A stretch of DNA of 21,426 nt from an uncultured Candidatus Melainabacteria bacterium (lineage in GTDB: Bacteria; Cyanobacteriota; Vampirovibrionia; Gastranaerophilales; Gastranaerophilaceae): positions 1 to 21,426 of the forward strand of contig CAKUUY010000027.1 in assembly GCA_934693235.1 (NCBI GenBank), in the 5' to 3' direction. Made by a program: the position numbers and the translations under genes. The notes under the pieces were generated by a model. The model had not been told where the DNA came from. It was given only the letters and a program-made list of their open reading frames with translations, and made no database searches. Shown in pieces: positions 6,129 to 12,660 of the stretch (position 1 is the first letter of the stretch; each line of letters starts with the position of its first letter).

Positions 6129-6773
6129 TTATTTAATTGCAGGAAAATAATATTTTACACCTCTGTCAGAACGCCATCTCACATAGCCAGTTTTTGGTGT
6201 TTTGTCGATGTCCATAACGCTAACTAAAGCCCAGTTGCCGCGAACTAAATTCAAATTAATTTTCTTGGGCATATTTATTGTCCCAACAATTTGTGACTTT
6301 TCATCAGTTGATACGTGTAGGTCTTTTGCCTCAGCCGGAGCTTCTTTTAATAGGTTTAGTCCGTATTTTCTACCATACATGTTATAAAACATTACCCAAG
6401 TCGAAAATCTGTATGGATCGTCCTTTTTTATCCAACCTTTTGCGCCTGTGGAGTTATTGTAAATAACTTGAACCCAGTCTTCTGTTTCATCGGTTACAGT
6501 AAGAAATCCCAGATTTTTTGCCGGAAGATAAACTACGAATAAATCTTGCGGTTTCACGCTTGCAGGAAATATTTTGTCACCAATCCAACTAATGCTATGA
6601 ACGAGTGTTGAAGCTTCTGAAGGTTCGCTGTATAGTACAATTTCATTTGGTGCTTGGTAAATTCCGAGAGTGTTTGTCTGTTGAACGCTGATACATTGAG
6701 GTATAACGTCAGCACAAAACGCCTTAATCGGCACTAATAAAAATATTGCAAGTATTAACAAAAGTTTTTTCAT
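6129..6773 (-). CDS. Secreted protein with SH3-like domains
   Basis: The product is 214 aa. Residues 1-21 form a signal peptide: KK, then a hydrophobic stretch LLLILAIFLLVPI, then AFCA with likely cleavage near 20/21. The Cys at 20 lacks a proper lipobox. The mature part has two segments of bacterial SH3 type: about 40-125, ending in WVQVIYNNSTGAKGWIKKDD, and about 150-205, with GTINMPKKINLNLVRGNWALVSV and GYVRWR. Such domains usually bind peptidoglycan or wall polymers, so a periplasmic envelope role is likely, but no enzymatic domain is seen. It lies 67 bp downstream of pheT on the same strand with its own GAGGG ribosome binding site, and may be co-transcribed with it. Confidence 0.7.
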   Translation of the reverse strand: MKKLLLILAIFLLVPIKAFCADVIPQCISVQQTNTLGIYQAPNEIVLYSEPSEASTLVHSISWIGDKIFPASVKPQDLFVVYLPAKNLGFLTVTDETEDWVQVIYNNSTGAKGWIKKDDPYRFSTWVMFYNMYGRKYGLNLLKEAPAEAKDLHVSTDEKSQIVGTINMPKKINLNLVRGNWALVSVMDIDKTPKTGYVRWRSDRGVKYYFPAIK

Positions 6774-6840
6774 TTTACTTCCCTCTTTTTTCGGAAATTT
6801 ACTTGATATCTGCCCTCTGCTATTTGAGGCACTAATAATA

Positions 6841-9306
6841 TTACTCTCTAAAGCTGATTTCAGTGTAAGTTTTTTGCAATTTTGAACGAATATTGTTCAT
6901 CTGACGTTCAATTACTTCATCTGTTAAAGTTGCATTTTCATCTTGCATTTTTATACGGAAAGCGAGGCTCTTGAAACCTTTGTCAATATTTTCGCCTTGG
7001 TATACGTCAAAAACTTCGCTACCTTTAAAGATGTTTTGTTGAACGGCACCTTTGATAACTCTTTGAATATCGTCAAATGAAACTTCTTCATTGATTACGA
7101 ATGCCAAGTCTCGACGAACTTCTGGGAATTGAGGAAGTTTTTTAAATCTTACAGTATGTTCTTTGATAATAGAAATTAAGCTATCAAGGTTGATTTCGAA
7201 CATAAATACATCTTGTCCTTTAATCTTCAATTTGTCTTTTAAAATTGGATGAATTTGTCCGAAATATCCGATGCAAGTCAGATGTTTGCCCAAAACATTA
7301 ACTTTTGCACTTCTGTATGGGTGCATATAGTCGATGTCTTCGCAAGGTGTAAGTTTAATTCTCTTTGTAACACCTAATTCCTCAAACAATTTTTCAATAA
7401 TTCCCTTGAGTGTATAGAAATCTGTGTGCGATTTAACTTGCCATTTTGAATTTTCGACTTCACCTGTCAAAACACCTGCTAGAATACGTGATTCTTTAAC
7501 TCCAGAAGTTTTTTCGTCTGCTGGATTTTCGGCAACGTAGGTTTTCCCTATTTCGTAGACCCAAACAGTTTTTTGAGCGTTATCGTAGTTGTATTTCATA
7601 CAATTTAAAATGCTTGCAGCCATATCCTGTCTGAGCATTGTGCTTTCGTCACTTGCGGAATTCAATACCTTAACGGCTTTGGTATCATCAAATGTTTGCA
7701 TATATTTGTCTAGTAATGGTTTCCCGATTAGCGAAGTTGTAATTATTTCATCTAATCCTGATGAAAGCATTAATTCATTTACTTTTTTGATAACTTTTTC
7801 TTCTAAAGTTATTTCTGCGGTTTGGTTTTTTGCAGGAAGTGTCGGTGTGATTTTGTCGTAACCGTTAATTCTTGCGATTTCTTCGATAAGGTCGATTTCA
7901 CGAGTTACGTCGCCGGCTCTGAAAGACGGAACTAAAAATTTTGCAGCGGCAGTATTCCCGCCAAGATTTTTAAATCCTAATTTTTCTAGAATTGTAATAC
8001 ATTTTTCAGGTGCGATTTCGCAACCCAAAATGCGTTTGATTTGCGCGTATCTTAGAGTAATTTCAATTGGTTCAAGTACATTTTTGCCTGTTTCGACAAC
8101 TCCCTCAATTTCAGCATCTGCAAGTTCAACTAAAAGTTGCATTGCACGCATTAAAGCCGGTCTGATAGTTTCAATATCAATTCCGCGCTCAAATCTTGCG
8201 CTTGCATCTGAGCGATAGCCTACACTTCTTGCAGATCTTCTTGTTGTTGCCGATGGGAAGTAAGCTGCTTCAAGTGCAATGTTCTTAGTATTATTATCAA
8301 TTTCGGAGTTTTCTCCACCAAATACACCCGCAAGGCAAACACCTTTTTCCCCGTCATCAATTAGTACGCTGTCTGTTGTCAAAACTCTTTCTGTTCCGTC
8401 AAGCGTAATGATTGTTTCGTTATCTTTTGCGCGTCTTACGCATAAGTAACCGTTTAACTTGTCTAAATCAAATGCATGGAACGGAGAGCCATATTCAAGC
8501 ATTACGTAGTTTGTGATGTCGACTACGTTATTGATTGCTCGAACTCCTGATGCTAAAAGTCTTTTTTGCATCCATTCAGGTGACGGTTTGATTTTAATAT
8601 TTTTTAAAACTCCTATAGAGTAGTATTTGCAAACATCTTCATCTTTAATTTCGACTTTGAATTTGTTTGTTGATAAATCTTTTGTGCATTCGAGAGGTGA
8701 AAATTTTAATGGTTTGTCGAAAATTGCACTTAATTCTCTTGCAACACCGATTACAGACATTTGGTCGCCTCTGTTAGCGGTAGGGGCAACGTCTAAAATG
8801 TAATCTTTTTCAAAACCTAAAACGTCTTTTACATCTGCACCAATTTGAACGTCAGGGAAAATTCTGTTAAGAACAAGGATTCCGTCTTCTTCTTGATAAT
8901 TTCTGTCTGCCACACCAAGTTCATCAGCTGAACAAAGCATACCTTGAGATTCGACCCCTCTGATTGTTGCAGGTGCAAGTGTAAACATTTCACCGGTTTT
9001 TCTGTCCAAAACTTGTGAACCTACGGATGCGTATGGAATAATTTGACCTACTGCGATATTTTGTGCACCACAAACAACTGTTTTCAATCCGGAACCTGTG
9101 TTTACGGTTACTAAGTGTAGGTGATCAGAATTTGGATGGTTATCGATTTTTTCAATTTTAACAGTTTTTATATTTGTAAATTGAGGTTTCAATTCTTCAA
9201 CTGCTTCCACTTCTAATCCGCTCATAGTCAATTCATGAGCAATTTGTTCTACTTCTATATCTGATAAGTCAACGAATTCGTTTAACCAGTTTAATGATAC
9301 TTGCAT
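6841..9306 (-). CDS. pheT: Phenylalanyl-tRNA synthetase beta subunit
   Basis: Beta chain of the heterotetrameric PheRS, which binds tRNA-Phe and edits mischarged Tyr-tRNA. The product is 821 aa, a normal length. Domains in order: the N-terminal MQVSLNWLNEFVDL segment; an EMAP/OB-fold tRNA-binding domain (about 42-155, with HPNSDHLHLVTVN and VVCGAQN); the B3/B4 editing domain (about 215-395, with NNVVDITNYVMLEYGSPFHAFD); B5 (about 405-475); a catalytic-like core with DLIEEIARINGYDKI; and a C-terminal ferredoxin-fold anticodon-binding domain (about 725-820, starting FPEVRRDLAFVI). A GAGAGGG ribosome binding site precedes the ATG. pheS is not upstream, where it usually is; the neighbour is a divergent rgpF-like gene, so the alpha subunit must be encoded elsewhere. 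Confidence 0.97.
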   Translation of the reverse strand: MQVSLNWLNEFVDLSDIEVEQIAHELTMSGLEVEAVEELKPQFTNIKTVKIEKIDNHPNSDHLHLVTVNTGSGLKTVVCGAQNIAVGQIIPYASVGSQVLDRKTGEMFTLAPATIRGVESQGMLCSADELGVADRNYQEEDGILVLNRIFPDVQIGADVKDVLGFEKDYILDVAPTANRGDQMSVIGVARELSAIFDKPLKFSPLECTKDLSTNKFKVEIKDEDVCKYYSIGVLKNIKIKPSPEWMQKRLLASGVRAINNVVDITNYVMLEYGSPFHAFDLDKLNGYLCVRRAKDNETIITLDGTERVLTTDSVLIDDGEKGVCLAGVFGGENSEIDNNTKNIALEAAYFPSATTRRSARSVGYRSDASARFERGIDIETIRPALMRAMQLLVELADAEIEGVVETGKNVLEPIEITLRYAQIKRILGCEIAPEKCITILEKLGFKNLGGNTAAAKFLVPSFRAGDVTREIDLIEEIARINGYDKITPTLPAKNQTAEITLEEKVIKKVNELMLSSGLDEIITTSLIGKPLLDKYMQTFDDTKAVKVLNSASDESTMLRQDMAASILNCMKYNYDNAQKTVWVYEIGKTYVAENPADEKTSGVKESRILAGVLTGEVENSKWQVKSHTDFYTLKGIIEKLFEELGVTKRIKLTPCEDIDYMHPYRSAKVNVLGKHLTCIGYFGQIHPILKDKLKIKGQDVFMFEINLDSLISIIKEHTVRFKKLPQFPEVRRDLAFVINEEVSFDDIQRVIKGAVQQNIFKGSEVFDVYQGENIDKGFKSLAFRIKMQDENATLTDEVIERQMNNIRSKLQKTYTEISFRE

Positions 9307-9382
9307 TTTTATACTTCCCTCTCAATTAAATGTTATCTTTGATTGAATGATACTACAAACTCAAATGAATTACAAATTTTCA

Positions 9383-9391
9383 TGTTATAAT
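9383..9391 (+). promoter_or_regulatory. Extended -10 promoter of the rgpF-like gene (leaderless)
   Basis: TGTTATAAT at 9383-9391 is a perfect extended -10 element. No good -35 is seen. The predicted start of transcription, 6-7 nt downstream, coincides with the ATG at 9398, and no Shine-Dalgarno precedes that ATG. Confidence 0.6.
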
Positions 9392-9397
9392 TCGCGT

Positions 9398-10291
9398 ATG
9401 AAAAGAGTTGTAGTTTTTGCGCACTATGATAAAAATAATCTGGTAGATGATTATGTCGTTTACTATATAAATGCATTGAAAAAAGCCGATTGTGACGTTG
9501 TATTCGTTTCGTGTCGTGAGCTTGAGCAGTCAGAATTGAAAAAACTTGACGATTTAGTTATTCATTCAATTTGTGAAAATCATGATGAATATGATTTTGG
9601 GTCATATAAAAGAGGTTTCAATTACTTAAAAACTTTTTTAAGTAATTATGATGAATTAATTTTCGCAAATGATAGTTGTTATGGACCAATTTATCCGATT
9701 TCAAAAGTTTTTGAAAAAATGGAAAAAGAGAATTGCGATTTTTGGGGGATTACTAAAAATAACTTCGGATACAAAAAGAAAATCGGACATTTATTTGCAA
9801 AACGTCCACATATCCAAAGTTATTTTATTGCTTTTAGGAAAAATGTTTTTACTTCAAAAGTTTTTAAAAACTTTGTGTCATCAATAGAACATCAAGATAA
9901 TAAAAAATTGATTATATCAAAATACGAAATAGGATTGACTGAAATATTAGTAAAGAATGGATTTAGCTTTAAAACATTTATAAATGCATATAAAAATATT
10001 AACAACATTACAATTCTAAAATGGCGACAAATTATTGAAAAATATCAAATGCCATTTATAAAAAAATCGTTATTTGATTTAAAAAATACAGATACCACGA
10101 CTATTGAAAATTATAAAAATATTTTAAGGAACTATCCTTGTAACTTAATAAAAATACCCAAAAAAATTCAAACAAAGGTTCCATATCTTATTAAATTTAT
10201 AGTTTTTGATACACTTACAAATTTCCCATTCCCAATAAGAAAACTTTTTGCAATTGTAATAAAAAGGCTATTTCCATTTATTATGGATTAA
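9398..10291 (+). CDS. Rhamnan synthesis protein F (RgpF)-like protein
   Basis: The start at 9398 gives MKRVVVFAHYDKNNLVDDYVV, the usual opening of RgpF-type proteins. The frame is open to an ATG at 9347, but that would add 17 unrelated residues and swallow the promoter. The product is 297 aa. Typical motifs are DEYDFGSYKRGFNYL (about 69-83), DELIFANDSCYGPI (about 91-104), CDFWGIT, and HIQSYFIAFRK with a following F-x-S segment. RgpF family members act in assembly of rhamnose-containing surface polysaccharide as glycosyltransferase-like proteins. It stands alone, with no rml or other polysaccharide genes beside it. The second half is very rich in Lys, Asn and Ile and more AT-rich than its neighbours, consistent with acquisition by transfer. 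The last 35 residues are hydrophobic and may associate with membrane. Confidence 0.8.
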   Translation: MKRVVVFAHYDKNNLVDDYVVYYINALKKADCDVVFVSCRELEQSELKKLDDLVIHSICENHDEYDFGSYKRGFNYLKTFLSNYDELIFANDSCYGPIYPISKVFEKMEKENCDFWGITKNNFGYKKKIGHLFAKRPHIQSYFIAFRKNVFTSKVFKNFVSSIEHQDNKKLIISKYEIGLTEILVKNGFSFKTFINAYKNINNITILKWRQIIEKYQMPFIKKSLFDLKNTDTTTIENYKNILRNYPCNLIKIPKKIQTKVPYLIKFIVFDTLTNFPFPIRKLFAIVIKRLFPFIMD

Positions 10292-10458
10292 TTTCATTAA
10301 TATCTTATTCATTTGTTGTAAAACCCAAATCATACGCAAAAAGATAATAAAAACCAGAATTTTAAAATCTTTACTTTTTATAAATATTTTAAAATATGCT
10401 TTTATTCGAAGTCCTCCCGGAGTGTTTCTCTCAGAATTGTTTATGTAACTAATAACAC

Positions 10459-10491
10459 AAAAAATCACCTCGTTTTGCAAGGTGACTTTTT
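10459..10491. terminator. Bidirectional intrinsic terminator
   Basis: TCACCT at 10465-10470 pairs with AGGTGA at 10480-10485 around a 9-nt loop, flanked by A6 on the left and T5 on the right. It therefore works in either direction, for the rgpF-like gene (+) and for the 10516-11172 gene (-). The 168 bp between 10291 and this hairpin are AT-rich with no supported gene. Confidence 0.75.
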
Positions 10492-10515
10492 GGTAGTTTA
10501 TGTTATGTGAAAGGA

Positions 10516-11172
10516 TTATTTTGCGTTGTTTGCAGCCATCTCTGCTAAAACATCTGCTCGTTTTTGCGGAGTTGAAGAATTTTTAAATGCATCAATAATT
10601 TCTCGTTCAATTTTTTTGCGAGTATTACCTCTTGTTCGGCGCTTACTTTCTAGAAAATCTGCAATTCGAGCATGTGTGTCCGCTGCTTCTACTTGTTGTT
10701 TTAGTCTAAGAGTTTCTCTTGCAGTTTGGCTTTCTAGTTTATTTCTTGGTGCAGACATTCTGCCGTCATAAACATTTGGCGGAGTTGGTTTATCTTTTTT
10801 AAACGGATTTAATTTTTTCAAATTTCCTTTTAATTTATTCCATAAACCTTTGATGTCTTTTCCTAATTTTTTCCATGAGAAATCTTTTAAATATTTAGAA
10901 ATATCTTTACGGTAAACGATACCAGTTGCGATTGCTGCAGTCGCAACTGCTCCGCCAGCAATCAAGCCGATTTTGTTATCTTTTTTGAACTCAAAATCTT
11001 CGCCACGTTGAATTTTATCGGCATTCTTAATTAATTGTTTCTTGAATTGGTCTTGAGATAAAGTTTTAACTTTCCCTTGCGAATTTGTAATTTGTACTTT
11101 CCCTTTAGTTGTCATTTCTGCAGTATTTCCACAAATCGTTAACGCAGGTCCGATAGTCATGTTGTTCGCCAT
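10516..11172 (-). CDS. Basic protein with one transmembrane segment (unknown function)
   Basis: The product is 218 aa and I do not recognise the family. Residues 1-60 are polar and contain a predicted beta-rich segment (KGKVQITNSQGKVKTLSQ). Residues 68-87 (IGLIAGGAVATAAIATGIVY) form a small-residue-rich membrane helix. What follows is strongly basic (KKLGKDIKGLWNKLKGNLKK, PFKKDKP), then a Lys/Arg-rich helical C-terminus with RRTRGNTRKKIER near 178-190. There is no cleavable signal peptide. A GAAAGG ribosome binding site lies about 7 nt before the ATG, and a terminator follows the gene. It is a stand-alone unit divergent from the symporter gene. The basic tail could bind nucleic acid or lipid surfaces; this is only a guess. 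Confidence 0.65.
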   Translation of the reverse strand: MANNMTIGPALTICGNTAEMTTKGKVQITNSQGKVKTLSQDQFKKQLIKNADKIQRGEDFEFKKDNKIGLIAGGAVATAAIATGIVYRKDISKYLKDFSWKKLGKDIKGLWNKLKGNLKKLNPFKKDKPTPPNVYDGRMSAPRNKLESQTARETLRLKQQVEAADTHARIADFLESKRRTRGNTRKKIEREIIDAFKNSSTPQKRADVLAEMAANNAK

Positions 11173-11198
11173 AGTCTTATACCTTTCAATTTACATTA

Positions 11199-11227
11199 TT
11201 TTTATTGTCTACATGAAAACACGTCAA
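11199..11227 (-). promoter_or_regulatory. Candidate promoter of the 10516-11172 gene
   Basis: On the minus strand TTGACG (11227-11222) is followed after 17 bp by TAAAAA (11204-11199). The -35 is a 5/6 match and the -10 is weak. It lies 27 bp before the ATG, with the ribosome binding site between. Confidence 0.4.
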
Positions 11228-11298
11228 TATTTTTTATGCTATTTGTATTGCAAATATTAACAATAATTTACATTTAATTTAACGAAACGTAACAGGTT

Positions 11299-11328
11299 TT
11301 TTCAATATGAACATGTTTATAATATAAT
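11299..11328 (+). promoter_or_regulatory. Candidate promoter of the symporter-ileS pair
   Basis: Two overlapping TATAAT boxes lie at 11318-11323 and 11323-11328; the second is 18 bp after TTTTCA at 11299-11304. They are followed by GAGGT at 11336-11340 as ribosome binding site and the TTG start at 11350. Confidence 0.45.
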
Positions 11329-11349
11329 GTTTCTTGAGGTACCATAAAA

Positions 11350-12654
11350 TTGAAACATTCGAAATTAACAGCCCTAATATTTATAGCACTTATTTTAGGT
11401 GTTGTCGTAGGACATTTTGCACCTGATTTTGCGGTTAGAATGAAGCCGTTTGCAGTAATCTTTTTGAGAATGGTTAAGATGATTATTGCTCCATTGTTGT
11501 TCTCAACTTTAGTTGTTGGAATTGCGGGACATGGCGATGCAAAAAGTCTTGGAAAAATCGGGCTTAAAACAATTATTTACTTTGAAATCGTAACTACTTT
11601 GGCGTTGATTATCGGCTTGACTGCCGCAAATATTTTTAAGCCGGGGGTTGGTTTTGTAACAAACAATTCTATTCACGCGATACATATGCAAGAAGCCGGA
11701 TTGATGGCTGCAACTCAGGCGCATACGTCTATTAGTGAAATGGTTACGAGTATTTTCCCGACGAGCATTGTTGATGCAATGGCGCAAGGTAATTTGTTGC
11801 AAATTGTTGTATTTTCAATATTCTTTGCACTTGCGATGGTTGCTGTAGGAAAGAGCGCAAAGCCTGTTATCGATATTTTAAATTCCGTTTCTCAAATAAT
11901 GTTTAAATTTACGGAATATGTTATGTATTTTGCTCCTCTCGGAATTTTTGGTGCGATTGCATCAACTATTGGAGCAAACGGTTTAGCTGTTTTGAAAAGT
12001 TATTTTAAGGTTATCGGTGCGATGTATGTTGCATTGGCGGTGTTCGTGCTGATGGTTCTTTTTATAGCTTGCAAGATTGTAAAAATTTCTTTGAGAGATT
12101 TGCTGAGAGCGGTTCAAGAGCCTGCTTTTTTAGCATTTACTACAGCAAGTTCCGAAGCTGCATTCCCAAAAGCTATGGAAGTAATGGAAAACTTTGGAGT
12201 TCCTAGAAATATCGTGGGATTTGTAATGCCGACAGGATACACTTTTAACCTTGACGGTAGTGCAATTTACCTTGCAATGGGTGTTCTTTTTTCTTCACAA
12301 ATAGTCGGGATAAATTTAGATTTAAACCAACAAATAATTATAATGCTTGCTTTAATGCTTACAAGTAAAGGTGTTGCAGGGGCACCAAGAGTATCTTTAA
12401 TTGTTCTTGCAGGTACTTTGGCAAGTTTTAATATTCCAATCTTAGGTGTTGCAATTCTTTTAGGTATTGACCAAATTCTAGATATGGGCAGAACAACTAT
12501 TAACCTTGTCGGAAATTGCGTTGCAACGGTAGTTATTGCAAGATGGGAAAAAGTTTTTGATTATGATAAGATGAAAAGTTTTGTAAAATTGTCTAATGAA
12601 GAAAGTATTGGACACGATATACAACAATCACTAGAACAGATAAAAGAAGGATAG
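11350..12654 (+). CDS. Dicarboxylate/amino acid:cation symporter (DAACS, SDF family)
   Basis: Inner-membrane secondary transporter that imports C4-dicarboxylates or acidic amino acids with Na+ or H+. The product is 434 aa. Hydrophobic segments cover most of the protein from residue 8 to about 395. Signature parts are the serine-containing hairpin 1 (TTASSEAAFP, 264-273) and the unwound TM7 motif NLDGS (300-304). Hairpin 2 is SKGVAGAP (339-346), and TM8 reads DQILDMGRTTINLVGN (374-389). Arg381 is in the position that holds the side-chain carboxylate of acidic substrates. Asn389 replaces the sodium-site Asp of archaeal GltPh, so the coupling ion is uncertain. Translation starts at TTG (11350), supported by GAGGT 9 nt upstream; no ATG fits. 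ileS starts 6 bp downstream. Confidence 0.9.
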   Translation: MKHSKLTALIFIALILGVVVGHFAPDFAVRMKPFAVIFLRMVKMIIAPLLFSTLVVGIAGHGDAKSLGKIGLKTIIYFEIVTTLALIIGLTAANIFKPGVGFVTNNSIHAIHMQEAGLMAATQAHTSISEMVTSIFPTSIVDAMAQGNLLQIVVFSIFFALAMVAVGKSAKPVIDILNSVSQIMFKFTEYVMYFAPLGIFGAIASTIGANGLAVLKSYFKVIGAMYVALAVFVLMVLFIACKIVKISLRDLLRAVQEPAFLAFTTASSEAAFPKAMEVMENFGVPRNIVGFVMPTGYTFNLDGSAIYLAMGVLFSSQIVGINLDLNQQIIIMLALMLTSKGVAGAPRVSLIVLAGTLASFNIPILGVAILLGIDQILDMGRTTINLVGNCVATVVIARWEKVFDYDKMKSFVKLSNEESIGHDIQQSLEQIKEG

Positions 12655-12660
12655 ATAAAT

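Noticed and set aside
10268..10480. Minus-strand open frame of 70 codons after the rgpF-like gene
   Set aside because: It overlaps the terminator hairpin and the end of the rgpF-like gene, has no ribosome binding site, and its composition is that of AT-rich noncoding DNA; the resemblance to a glycosyltransferase tail is too weak.
11509..11802. Minus-strand open frame of 97 codons
   Set aside because: Lies wholly inside the symporter gene, opposite strand, with no independent signal; a shadow of real coding sequence.
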